Assembly (NCBI GenBank): GCA_038746835.1
Contig: JBCDKH010000004.1
Span: 1-61,615, forward strand
Length of the DNA stretch: 61,615 bases
Origin: Planctomycetota bacterium
GTDB taxonomy: Bacteria > Planctomycetota > Phycisphaerae > Tepidisphaerales > Tepidisphaeraceae
Reading direction: 5' to 3'
Shown: positions 9,076 through 17,251 of the stretch, piece by piece
Layout of the letters: each line of letters begins with the position of its first letter
Numbering within the stretch: position 1 is the stretch's first letter
The notes under the pieces: model-generated
Database searches by the model: none
Seen by the model: the letters and a program-made list of their open reading frames with translations, nothing else
What the model was told of the DNA's origin: nothing
Program-made: the position numbers and the translations under genes

Positions 9076-9199
9076 TGACGCCTACGCAACAGCACGAGGC
9101 CGGTAAGAGCCACCACCGACGCTGTCGCCGGCTCGGGAATCTGCCACATCGCAATGCCGCCTCGCCCGTCCGTTAGGCGACACCGACTGCCGATGCATC
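9076..9199 (-). pseudogene. Orphan PEP-CTERM anchor, probable gene relic
   Basis: Reading the reverse strand from about 9199, after an in-frame stop, gives DGRGGIAMWQIPEPATASVV and then ALTGLVLLRRRHY. This is the full PEP-CTERM sorting signal layout: the PEP motif, a hydrophobic segment and an Arg cluster, matching the two intact PEP-CTERM proteins in this window. There is no protein upstream of it and the frame continues antisense into cysS to a stop at 9021. The best reading is the surviving 3' end of a deleted PEP-CTERM gene. The rest of the gap to 9352 holds nothing I recognise. Confidence 0.6.
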
Positions 9200-9352
9200 A
9201 GATCAAGCCCGCCTCTATACAAAGGAAACTGACCTGATTGACACGACTGGTCACGTCGACGATGTTTTGGCGGATCGAGCGGAGCGGTCGCCCGGCGAAG
9301 TTAGGAAGACCATGGCTGCGGAGCGTGCGGGACCGATCGAAGGAGGTGGACG

Positions 9353-10156
9353 ATGAGCCAGACCTATTGGGTGGCGGGCGTGGAGCGGTCGACGGGGCGT
9401 GAGATCGACCGCAAGGTGCTCGCCGTCGGCGAGCAACAGGTTCGACACGCGATGGATCGCATGGGCGTCGACATTGCGTCGCTGTCGAGCGACGCCGGGC
9501 TAGATCAGACGGGTTCGGATGACGAGGCCAGTGATGACTCGACTACAAATGCCACAGACAAGCCGCTAGAGCGATGGCTGCTTTCTGCCATTTCGTTCAT
9601 TGCTGGCCTGCTCGGAGGGTGCTTTGTGACGTTGATTTTGGTGGCAGAGTCTACGGAATTGGGTGGCGTCGATTTCTCGAACGATGCGAGCCGAGCGTCA
9701 TCGGGCAGGGCCGACCTCCGTGTCTGGCTTCCGGACTTCGAGGACGCCTTCGACTTCGACGCGTCGTCGTTTGAGCGAGTCCCGCCCCCTCAATTCAACA
9801 TCAGCGCAGCCGACAGCATGATCGTCGTCGAGCGAGAGCGGTGGAGCCTTCGATTGCTAATGGTCGGTGACTTGATTTCCTCGGCGACCCTCACTCTCGA
9901 GCCGAATGACCGAGATCTACGGGTCATGGCTAATCTCGAAGTCGGCGACGTGATTGAGCAGCGGGCGGCCGAGTCTTTCTGGATCGCGCTGATCGGGAGC
10001 GGCAATCAGCACCTCCTTTACTCAGACTATCGCAAAGACCTCGAGCGGGCCGCGACGTCTGGCAGGAACGTTGTTGGTGGTCGTTTCCAAGGCGATCAGG
10101 TCCACGTTGTGTGGTCCATCGCCGACGGCGACATGACCCTCACAGCATCGAACTAG
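9353..10156 (+). CDS. Single-pass membrane protein of unknown function
   Basis: A 267-residue protein preceded by a strong ribosome binding site (GAAGGAGGTGG, about 9340-9350). The N-terminal 45 residues are soluble (YWVAGVERSTGREIDRKVLA, a pattern reminiscent of small GYF-like or signal-sensing domains in planctomycetes), then an acidic linker, one membrane segment (LLSAISFIAGLLGGCFVTLI, about residues 75-94), and a C-terminal extracytoplasmic part of about 170 residues without a recognised domain. By eye its codon use is less GC-rich than its neighbours. Function unknown. Confidence 0.7.
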   Translation: MSQTYWVAGVERSTGREIDRKVLAVGEQQVRHAMDRMGVDIASLSSDAGLDQTGSDDEASDDSTTNATDKPLERWLLSAISFIAGLLGGCFVTLILVAESTELGGVDFSNDASRASSGRADLRVWLPDFEDAFDFDASSFERVPPPQFNISAADSMIVVERERWSLRLLMVGDLISSATLTLEPNDRDLRVMANLEVGDVIEQRAAESFWIALIGSGNQHLLYSDYRKDLERAATSGRNVVGGRFQGDQVHVVWSIADGDMTLTASN

Positions 10157-10517
10157 CCTGCGGGCACTATCCCCAGCAGCTCGTTAGCCTCGTCATCGCC
10201 GACGCCCTTGGGCTGACCGAGGGTTCGTCTGAAGAAGGTGCCGTGAGCGCTGCTGTATTCCCGCCAGAACATGACTTGGCCGCAGAACTCGAACGGGACG
10301 CCACGTCAGGCAGAGAGCAAGTCGCCTTCGGCGTCGGTGAAGCGGTGATGCCAGAAGGAAGGCCAGCATCGCGCCGCGGTCTCTCTCAATCCGACGAGAA
10401 CAAGGCGGGTGACGGAGCGGTTCAGTCGGGAGCATTCGCACAGTTTCACGAAAGCCGCAGTGCTGATAACCGCTTCATCTGATCTGGATGGCCAACTTGA
10501 ACGATCAATGCCCGGCG
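10153..10517 (-). pseudogene. Interrupted reverse-strand reading frame, possible gene relic
   Basis: The 348-bp gap between the unknown membrane protein and the phosphohexomutase gene has no intact gene. On the reverse strand one frame runs from about 10517 to 10153 with a single TGA at 10306-10308. Before it the frame reads VTRLVLVGLRETAARCW and HHRFTDAEGDLLSA; after it GVPFEFCGQVMFWREYSSAH and then LGQPKGVGDDEANELLG. The second half has a coding-like excess of G/C in third positions. I do not recognise the family. It may be a decayed gene or simply an open antisense frame. Confidence 0.3.
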
Positions 10518-11902
10518 ACCGGCTCGCCCATCAGACCCTTTAGCTCCGCAAGTTTCTGCTTCAGGGCCGACGGCTCTTTCGCCTCCAGGTTCAGCCGAAG
10601 CATTGGTTCGGTGTTGCTCTTGCGGACGTTGAACCACCAGCCCTCGGCCTTGGCGTCGACAGTGATGCCGTCGAGGTAGTCGACTTCGTGCTGCTTGTAC
10701 TTGTCGGCCAGCTGTTTGATCATGCCGTCCTTGTCCTCGACCTGGAAGTTCAGCTCGCCGGACTGATGGAACCGGTCGATCGGGCCGGCCATGCCGCTGA
10801 GCTTGGTGTCGGTCGCGGACAGGATCGACAACACGCGGGCGAAGGCGATCGCTCCGCTGTCGGCGTTGAAGTTGTCGCGGAAGTAGAAGTGCCCGCTCAG
10901 CTCGCCGCCGAAGACGCCGCCCGAGTCGGCCAGCGCTTTCTTCATGAAGACGTGCCCGACACGCTCCCGCACGGGCTTGCCGCCGGCCTGCTCGATCTCT
11001 TCGGCCAGCGCGTGACTACTGCGAAGGTCGTAGACGATGGCCGAGCCTTCGTTGCCCGGCTGCTTGAGGAAGTCACGCGAGACGATAGCCGTGAGGATGT
11101 CGCAGCCGATGGTGTTGGCCTGTTCGTCGATGAACATGCAGCGGTCCGCGTCGCCGTCGAAGCAGAGGCCCGCATCGACGCCGTCCGTCGACTTGGTCGC
11201 TTCCTTCAGCTGTTGCAGGTTTTCCTCGACGAGCGGATTCGGGTCGTGGACGAACGCGACGCCGGTCTCGAAGTTGATCTCGTCGATCGTGAGGTTCTCC
11301 ACGCCGCCGAAGACCTTGGGCACCATGACGCCTGCCATGCCGTTGGAGGCGTCGACGATGACGCGCACGGGCTTCTTCAGGTCGAGGAACTGAAGGACGT
11401 GCTCTCGGTAGGCGGGCCAGACGTCTTCCTCGGCGACGTCGCCGTTGGTGCCGGTTTCCGCACGGGCCGAGAGTTGGCCGGCGATGCGTTCGATGTCCTT
11501 CAGGCCCGTCGCACTGCCGATCGGCTTGGCCCTGGGCCCGCTGATCTTGAAGCCGTTGTACTCGACCGGGTTATGGCTGGCCGTCGTCTGGATGCCGCCG
11601 ACGGCGTCGTAGTGGTTGATGGCGAAGTAGATGCAGCTCGTGTCGATCATCCCGATGTCGATGACCTTCATGCCCGTCGAGCGGATGCCGTCGATGAGTG
11701 CCTTGGCCAGCTCCGGCGAGTGCGGCCGCATGTCGCGTCCGACGACCATCGTGTCCATCTTCCCCACCGGCGGCCCGAAGTTGCCCGCTGACCGCTGCAA
11801 GAACGTGGCCGAGGCGTGCCCGACCTTCCACGCCTCATCGGGGCCCAGGGGCTCGGGGTAGGTCGCGCGGACGTCGTAGGCCTTGAAGATTTTGCTGATC
11901 AT
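10505..11902 (-). CDS. Phosphomannomutase/phosphoglucomutase
   Basis: Alpha-D-phosphohexomutase of 465 residues that interconverts hexose 1- and 6-phosphates for nucleotide-sugar synthesis. Domain 1 carries the phosphoserine loop TTASHNP (Ser109), domain 2 the metal loop CFDGDADR, domain 3 the sugar-binding loop GGELSGH and domain 4 the phosphate-binding RKSNTEPMLRLN. The start ISKIFKAYDVRATYP matches the family. Mannose and glucose specificity cannot be separated by sequence alone; GGELSGHFYFRD favours the PMM/PGM subgroup. It could supply Man-1-P or Glc-1-P to the carbohydrate genes elsewhere in the window. Confidence 0.93.
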   Translation of the reverse strand: MISKIFKAYDVRATYPEPLGPDEAWKVGHASATFLQRSAGNFGPPVGKMDTMVVGRDMRPHSPELAKALIDGIRSTGMKVIDIGMIDTSCIYFAINHYDAVGGIQTTASHNPVEYNGFKISGPRAKPIGSATGLKDIERIAGQLSARAETGTNGDVAEEDVWPAYREHVLQFLDLKKPVRVIVDASNGMAGVMVPKVFGGVENLTIDEINFETGVAFVHDPNPLVEENLQQLKEATKSTDGVDAGLCFDGDADRCMFIDEQANTIGCDILTAIVSRDFLKQPGNEGSAIVYDLRSSHALAEEIEQAGGKPVRERVGHVFMKKALADSGGVFGGELSGHFYFRDNFNADSGAIAFARVLSILSATDTKLSGMAGPIDRFHQSGELNFQVEDKDGMIKQLADKYKQHEVDYLDGITVDAKAEGWWFNVRKSNTEPMLRLNLEAKEPSALKQKLAELKGLMGEPVAGH

Positions 11903-11957
11903 TCGGCCGCACTATACCGCAACGCCGCCTGCTGTTTGGTAAGCCTGAAGTCCGGCG

Positions 11958-12104
11958 TCAGGCGTCGTCGTCCGCGAAGTGCGACGTGCTTACAGTGGGC
12001 CGCATCATACCGAACGCCGTGCGAAGAATGCCGAAGTCGGCGAAGTTGAGCATGCCGTCGTGAGCCTTCACGCCCGCTATTGCAGACGTGATCGCCATCC
12101 TCAT
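11958..12104 (-). CDS. Dockerin-like mini-ORF (possible relic)
   Basis: The 328-bp gap 11903-12230 holds a reverse-strand ORF of 48 residues. Its middle, AHDGMLNFADFGILRTAFG, resembles one type I dockerin calcium-binding repeat of the form NGDG-x-NFADF-x-x-LR-x-x-FG common in planctomycete surface proteins. The first calcium-loop residues are incomplete (AHDG instead of DxNxDG), there is no partner domain and no signal peptide. It could be the remnant of a dockerin protein or a chance match. The remainder of the gap contains the upstream region of the plus-strand oxidoreductase fusion, with a ribosome binding site AAGGAG just before 12231. Confidence 0.35.
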   Translation of the reverse strand: MRMAITSAIAGVKAHDGMLNFADFGILRTAFGMMRPTVSTSHFADDDA

Positions 12105-12230
12105 GACGCGTCGATGGCAACGCTTGCACTTCACCCAGCTGGTGGTCGAGAACAGTCACTCGCTACACACCACATATTGCCGTGAACAAAGCCGGCTGAG
12201 AGTCAGACGGCGAACTAAGGAGAAGGCCCC

Positions 12231-13928
12231 ATGTCCGGATCAACATCAACACGCACAGCAGCTGTGCTCGGCTGCGGGAAAGCCGTCCCTGGCTTCGAGG
12301 GCTTCGCGGTCGGCCACGGCCATGGAGACGGATATGTGAAGGGGGCTCCACACGCGAAGCTGTTTGCCGTCGACCCCAACGCCGAGAACCTCGCGGCGTT
12401 CGGGGACAAGTTCGAGTTGCCCGACGATCGACGCTTCGCGTCTACGGCCGCGCTGTACGAGGCCGTCACGCCCGACATCGTCAGCGTGTGCACGTGGCCG
12501 GCGCTGCATCATCCGATGGTGCTCGAAGCGGCCAATGCGGGCGTCAAGGGGATCATCTGCGAGAAGCCGCTCTCGGTGAGCCCGATCGAGATCGACGAGA
12601 TGATCGCATCGTGCAAGCAGCATGGTGTGAAGCTGACAGTCGCCCACCAGCGCTGCTACGAACCCGTGCCGCAGCTGCTCAAGCGCATCGTCGAACAGGG
12701 CAAGCTGGGAGACAAGATCGTCTTCGAAGCTCGGATTGGTGGCGGCTGGGACATGCTTTCGTGGTCGGTCCACTGGGTCGACCTCGCTTCCTTCATCTTC
12801 GGGGAGTTGCCGGAGAATGTGCTGGCGGGCCTCAATGACACCGGCAAGCGCCGCTATCAGCACGCCATCGAAGACGATTGTGTCGCGCTTGCCCAGTACC
12901 CCAATGGCAGGCAGGCGATCTTCATCACGGGGCCTGATGACCTTGGCCTGGGCATGCTGAACTTGCGCGGCGACAAGGGCTATGCCAAGGTCACTGACGA
13001 GGGCGTCGAGCTGTTCACGCGCGAGGGCTACTCGTACGAGAAGCCCGATGACGGAGTCGCCGGGTTTGCGGGTCTCATCGCCGATCTGTTCGACGCGATT
13101 GAGAACGGTGGCACGACGCTCCTCGACGCCGAGCGCAGTGCCGAGTCGACACGAACGGTGTTCGCGATCCACGAGTCCGCACGCACCCTGAAGAGAGTCG
13201 CGTTGCCCACCAATTTTGGTTACGCGCCGCTCGACATCGCCCAGCATCCACCGACACCGCGTTGGACGCCGGGCAAGGTGCTCGTCTACGCCGACGATCA
13301 TCATGTCGACGCGGCCACCGGGATCAGTGGTCGGGACGGCGTGCTCCACGCTGCGGCGGCGCTGGGTGCGGACGAAGTGCGATGCGCCGAGGCCGACGAG
13401 CGAGGCCTGGTCGCGGCCGACCTCGACGACATTGACGTCATCCTGCTTTACCACACGCAGCGGACAAGCGACGCGACGACGCGAAAGCTCCTCGGCGACT
13501 GGGTCGAATCGGGCAAGCCGCTTGTGGTCCTGCACTGCGGAATCGGCGCGTTCGACGATTGGCCGCAGTTCCGCGAGTGGATCGGCGTGCACTGGGTCTG
13601 GGGCGACGAGACCATCGCTCCCGGCTCCGGCCATCCGCACGTGCCTTGCGATGTGGTCATCGACAGGCCTGATCTGTTTCCTGCGACGTGGAATCAGCAC
13701 TGGATTCCGCGCGATGAGGTCTACGTCCGCCTGCACGAGTCGCACCCGGTGGACGTGATCGCCACCGCCCACCTGCCCGACGGCGAGCAGAGTCCGGCCG
13801 CATGGCAGGCCAAAGCCCATCGCAACGTCAGCGTCTGGGCACCCGGCCACCGCGCAGATGTGTTTGACCTGCCCGTAATGGTCGACGGCATCGCGGCCAT
13901 GATCCAGCTCGCCCAACGCCCTGCATGA
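12231..13928 (+). CDS. Gfo/Idh/MocA oxidoreductase fused to a ThuA-like domain
   Basis: A 565-residue two-domain protein. Residues about 8-345 form a Gfo/Idh/MocA dehydrogenase: VCTWPALHHPMVLEAANAG, the EKP motif in GIICEKPLSVSP that contacts the cofactor, and IGGGWDMLSWSVHWVDL with the C-terminal domain's His. Residues about 355-565 are a ThuA-like, glutamine-amidotransferase-fold domain of the trehalose-utilisation type: VLVYADDHHVD, VVLHCGIGAFDDWPQFREWI, then GSGHPHVPCDVVI. ThuA proteins and these dehydrogenases act together on sugars in other bacteria (keto-sugar metabolism), so the fusion suggests sequential steps on one sugar. A good ribosome binding site (AAGGAG) precedes the ATG. Ends before the convergent desaturase. 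Confidence 0.88.
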   Translation: MSGSTSTRTAAVLGCGKAVPGFEGFAVGHGHGDGYVKGAPHAKLFAVDPNAENLAAFGDKFELPDDRRFASTAALYEAVTPDIVSVCTWPALHHPMVLEAANAGVKGIICEKPLSVSPIEIDEMIASCKQHGVKLTVAHQRCYEPVPQLLKRIVEQGKLGDKIVFEARIGGGWDMLSWSVHWVDLASFIFGELPENVLAGLNDTGKRRYQHAIEDDCVALAQYPNGRQAIFITGPDDLGLGMLNLRGDKGYAKVTDEGVELFTREGYSYEKPDDGVAGFAGLIADLFDAIENGGTTLLDAERSAESTRTVFAIHESARTLKRVALPTNFGYAPLDIAQHPPTPRWTPGKVLVYADDHHVDAATGISGRDGVLHAAAALGADEVRCAEADERGLVAADLDDIDVILLYHTQRTSDATTRKLLGDWVESGKPLVVLHCGIGAFDDWPQFREWIGVHWVWGDETIAPGSGHPHVPCDVVIDRPDLFPATWNQHWIPRDEVYVRLHESHPVDVIATAHLPDGEQSPAAWQAKAHRNVSVWAPGHRADVFDLPVMVDGIAAMIQLAQRPA

Positions 13929-13989
13929 GCGATAGGCGTATCCGTCGCACGGCGACGCTTTAACCCCTCGCCAGGTCTTGTTTCGCCCC

Positions 13990-14955
13990 TCAGCCGACAC
14001 GCTTCATCGCCTGGCGACTGGGGCTGGGGACCTTGATGTCGTAGGCCAGGCCGAGGTACTTCATGCCGACGATGACGTAGTAGGAAAGATCGATCTGCCA
14101 CCAGCGCAGGCCGTGGCGGGCGCTGGTGGGGAAGGCGTGGTGGTTGTTGTGCCAGCCTTCGCCCAGGCCGATGATGCCGAAGAGCACGTTGTTGCGGCTC
14201 TCGTCGTTGCTCTTGAACGGCCGGCTGCCCCAGATGTGGCAGACGCTGTTGATGCTCCAAGTTACGTGGTGGACGACCAGCAGTCGCACCAGGCCGCCCC
14301 ATAGGAAGCCCAGGCCGAAACCGGTCCAGCTCCAGGTCGTCAGCCCGCCAGCGAGCCATCCGCCGAGTAAGGCGGGAATGACGAAGCCGAGCAGTGCCCA
14401 GACCGTCCAGAGCTTGCTCATCACCATCGTGACCTTGTCGGAGCGGAGGTCGGGGTTGTAGCGGTCCAGATTTTTCGGATCGCCACGAAGGATCCAGCCC
14501 ATGTGGGCGTGGAAGAAGCCTCGGATGATGCCGAGCACGCCGCCGCCGTGGTGGTGGGGCGAGTGTGGGTCGTGGTCGTCGTCCGAGTGCTGATGGTGGC
14601 AGCGGTGGATGGCCGCCCACTTCGTCGGCGGGCCTTCGACGGCGGTGCTGCCGAGGATGGCAAGGCCCGCCTTGACGACGGCGTTGGTCTTGAAGGACGA
14701 GTGCGTGAAGTAGCGGTGATAGCCGACCGTCACGCCCAGCGCCGTCAGTACGTACCCGCCAACCAGCAGCCCTGCGTCGACCCACGTGAAGCCCCGGCCC
14801 CAGGCGAGGTAGATGCCGACCGCGAGTGCGGCAAACGGCAGGATGATGACGATCAGGGCCGCAATCTTCTCCCGAATCGTCAGGTCGTCCAGGTGGTCCG
14901 TTGAGCGCTCATGCGAAGGGTGTCCGTCCGTGGAGGGCTGGAAGGCTTCAGACAT
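13990..14955 (-). CDS. Acyl-CoA/acyl-lipid delta-9-type desaturase
   Basis: Integral membrane di-iron desaturase of 321 residues that introduces double bonds into fatty acyl chains. Three histidine boxes are present: HRYFTH (80-85), HRCHH (117-121) and HNNHH (269-273). Hydrophobic segments around residues 30-50 and 60-80 and around 170-215 fit the family's four-helix topology. The loop DDDHDPHSPHHHGGG after box two is His-rich. The frame is open far upstream on the reverse strand, but ATG at 14955 (MSEAFQPSTDG) is the right start because the extension would run antisense through the next gene. It needs an electron donor not found here. Confidence 0.92.
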   Translation of the reverse strand: MSEAFQPSTDGHPSHERSTDHLDDLTIREKIAALIVIILPFAALAVGIYLAWGRGFTWVDAGLLVGGYVLTALGVTVGYHRYFTHSSFKTNAVVKAGLAILGSTAVEGPPTKWAAIHRCHHQHSDDDHDPHSPHHHGGGVLGIIRGFFHAHMGWILRGDPKNLDRYNPDLRSDKVTMVMSKLWTVWALLGFVIPALLGGWLAGGLTTWSWTGFGLGFLWGGLVRLLVVHHVTWSINSVCHIWGSRPFKSNDESRNNVLFGIIGLGEGWHNNHHAFPTSARHGLRWWQIDLSYYVIVGMKYLGLAYDIKVPSPSRQAMKRVG

Positions 14956-15075
14956 CGGCGACAATCGTACGGGAATGGTGCCAGGATTGATCGTCTTCAC
15001 AAGAAACGAACAGCCACTCGTCCTTGCGTTTGCCAACGTTCGCGAGCGAGGCAGGCCGTCGTTAGGCTCAGACGC

Positions 15076-16113
15076 ATGAGCGACGGTGGACAGGCAAAGC
15101 TGCGACTCATCCAGTGCGGCGTCGGCGGTCACGGCGGGGGTTGGTTCGTCAACAGCGTTCTGCCCAGCAACGACTTCGAGCTCGCCGCCATCGTCGATCC
15201 GAATGCCGAAGCCATTGCGAAAGCGAGCGAGACGGCCGGTCGGGAGTTGCGTGCCTTTGTCGACCTTTCCGAGGCGATCGACGCCGTCGAGGCCGACGCA
15301 GTCCTGAGTGTGACGCCGCCGAAGGTTCACCCGGCTCACGCCAAGCTCGCCGCTGAGGCGAAGCTGCACCTTTTGGTCGAAAAGCCATTGGCCGAGGACG
15401 TCGAAGTCGCCCGAAAGATGGTCGACGACGCGGCCAAGGCCGGCACGATGTTGATGGTCGGCCAGAATCGTCGCTGGGACAGCGAGCCGCGCGGCATCAA
15501 GGCGGCGCTGGACAGCGGGCGTGTCGGGCACGTCGACCACGTGCACATCGACTTCTTCCGGGCGGCTGACTTCCGTGGCAGTTTTCGCCACTCCATGCCG
15601 CACGTGCTGCTGGTCGACATGGCGGTTCACCACATCGATTTGCTGCGGTACTTCATGGGCCGGGAGGTCGTCCGCGTCTTTGCCGACGAGTTCAATCCAA
15701 AGCGATCGGTCGACAACGCGATCTACCAGCACGGCGCGGCCATCCGCATGGTGATGACTTTGGACGACGGCTCCCGCGTCAGCTACGCAGGCGACTGGTC
15801 CGCGGTCGGACGACCAAGCAGCTGGCACGGCGACTGGACGTTCCAGGGCGACAAGGGCCGGCTGACGTTCAGCGACGATCGCGGCCTCGAGGTTGCGACC
15901 AGCGACGGCTGGGCACGCGAGGTCGAGGTCGAGTCGCTGCCGATCCCGGAGTTGCCGCAAAGTCAGGGGCAGCTGTTGGCCGCGTTCGCAGAGAGCGTTC
16001 GCACGGGCGAGCCGGGTCTGACCAGCGGCGACGACAATCTGAGGACCGTCGCCGCCGTCCTCGCCGCAGTCGAGAGCTGCGAGACCGGCAAGCCGGTCGA
16101 CGTTCGGTACTGA
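15076..16113 (+). CDS. Gfo/Idh/MocA family oxidoreductase
   Basis: NAD(P)-dependent sugar dehydrogenase of 345 residues. The Rossmann start is LRLIQCGVGGHGGGWFVNSV (an unusually Gly-rich GxGxxG loop), then VSVTPPKVHP-type contact residues as LSVTPPKVHP, LLVEKPLAEDV with the EKP motif (Lys about 106), and the substrate-side MAVHHIDLLRYFMG with catalytic-type His residues. The substrate is unknown. It diverges from the desaturase (120 bases between starts) and is followed 22 bases later by a glycosyltransferase and an alginate-lyase-like gene, so the three may act on the same surface sugar. Confidence 0.9.
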   Translation: MSDGGQAKLRLIQCGVGGHGGGWFVNSVLPSNDFELAAIVDPNAEAIAKASETAGRELRAFVDLSEAIDAVEADAVLSVTPPKVHPAHAKLAAEAKLHLLVEKPLAEDVEVARKMVDDAAKAGTMLMVGQNRRWDSEPRGIKAALDSGRVGHVDHVHIDFFRAADFRGSFRHSMPHVLLVDMAVHHIDLLRYFMGREVVRVFADEFNPKRSVDNAIYQHGAAIRMVMTLDDGSRVSYAGDWSAVGRPSSWHGDWTFQGDKGRLTFSDDRGLEVATSDGWAREVEVESLPIPELPQSQGQLLAAFAESVRTGEPGLTSGDDNLRTVAAVLAAVESCETGKPVDVRY

Positions 16114-16135
16114 AGGCGATCCACTACGCTGCCTC

Positions 16136-17251
16136 ATGCGGATCACGATCGTCACCGGCCCCTTCTGGAGCCCGCCACCGGCTCCCGGCGGGGCGGTCGA
16201 ACGACGCTGGTTCCACGTGGCCGAACGCTTCGCGGCCAAAGGTCACGACGTCACCTTCCTGAGCCGGCGTCACGACAAGACGCTCGCGTCCGACGAGACG
16301 ATTAAGGGCGTCCAACACCATCGACGTCTGAGCCTGAAGTCCGGCGGCTCGCTCAAGGCGAACCTGGTCAAAGACGCGGTCTACACGACGCGCATGCTCG
16401 GGACGCTGCCGAAGGCGGACATCCTGGTGACGAACACGTTCTGGATGCCGGTGCTGGCCCCGCGGCTTCGCGGCAAGGCGGGCCGAGTCGTCGTCAACGT
16501 CGCCCGCGCGCCGAAAGGGCAGATGAAGCTCTACAAGAAGGCGGCCCTGCTCGTCGCGCCGTCGACGGCCGTCGCGCAGATGATCCGCGACGAAGTGCCC
16601 GATCAGGCCGACAAAGCGATCGCCGTCGCGAACCCGATCGACACGCACGTCTTTCGCCCCGACGACACGCCCGAGCCCGAGACGCCGACCATCGTCTACA
16701 CCGGCCGGGTCCATCCCGAAAAGGGCCTGACGCTGCTCGCCGAGGCGCATCGGAGGCTGCGGCAACGGCTGCCAAACCTCGTCACGAAGGTCATCGGGGC
16801 CTGGACCGTCGAAGACGGCGCGGCGGGCGACGACTTCCGACGCGAGCTTCGTTCGATCGGCGGCGACGGCGTCGAGTTCGTCGACCCGATCTGGGATCGA
16901 CAAGCACTCGCCGCCGCGATCCGAAGCGGCACGGTCTATTGCTACCCGTCGGTCGCGGAGAAGGGCGAGAGCTTTGGCTGCGCCCCACTCGAAGCCATGG
17001 GCTGCGGCCGAGCCGTCGTCATGAGCGGCCTGGCGGCATTCGACGACTATGTCGCGGTGGATGAGAACGCCCTCCGCTTCGACCACAAGGCCGACGACGC
17101 TGCGTCGCGCCTCGCCGATCAACTCGGCCGGCTGCTCGACGACGGCACGCTTCGCCACCGCCTCGCCAAGGCCGGTGCGGAGACGGCCTCGCACTACTCG
17201 TTCGACGCGATCGCCGATCAGTATCTCAACCACTTTGAAAAGCTGCTGTGA
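16136..17251 (+). CDS. Glycosyltransferase family 4 protein
   Basis: GT-B-fold transferase of 371 residues that adds a sugar from a nucleotide donor. N-terminal domain: GPFWSPPPAPGGAVERRWFH with the Gly-rich acceptor loop. C-terminal domain: TIVYTGRVHPEKGLTLLAEA and the donor-site motif EKGESFGCAPLEAMGCGRAV, containing the E-x7-E pair of GT4 retaining enzymes. No membrane segment is seen, so it is probably cytoplasmic or peripheral. Its stop overlaps the GTG start of the next gene (GTGA), showing translational coupling to the alginate-lyase-like protein. Confidence 0.92.
   Translation: MRITIVTGPFWSPPPAPGGAVERRWFHVAERFAAKGHDVTFLSRRHDKTLASDETIKGVQHHRRLSLKSGGSLKANLVKDAVYTTRMLGTLPKADILVTNTFWMPVLAPRLRGKAGRVVVNVARAPKGQMKLYKKAALLVAPSTAVAQMIRDEVPDQADKAIAVANPIDTHVFRPDDTPEPETPTIVYTGRVHPEKGLTLLAEAHRRLRQRLPNLVTKVIGAWTVEDGAAGDDFRRELRSIGGDGVEFVDPIWDRQALAAAIRSGTVYCYPSVAEKGESFGCAPLEAMGCGRAVVMSGLAAFDDYVAVDENALRFDHKADDAASRLADQLGRLLDDGTLRHRLAKAGAETASHYSFDAIADQYLNHFEKLL

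Noticed and set aside
10111-10482. Plus-strand 123-codon open frame
   Set aside because: It starts inside the membrane protein gene and lies in codon register antisense to the interrupted reverse frame, which has better coding bias. No family likeness.
10688-11791. Plus-strand 367-codon open frame
   Set aside because: Lies wholly antisense to the phosphohexomutase; composition is shadow-like.
12246-14000. Reverse-strand 584-codon open frame
   Set aside because: Antisense of the oxidoreductase-ThuA fusion; Asp/Val/Arg-rich composition without domains is typical of shadow frames.
14955-16239. Upstream extension of the desaturase reading frame to 16239
   Set aside because: The extension is antisense to the oxidoreductase at 15076. 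The desaturase begins at ATG 14955 with a normal N-terminus.
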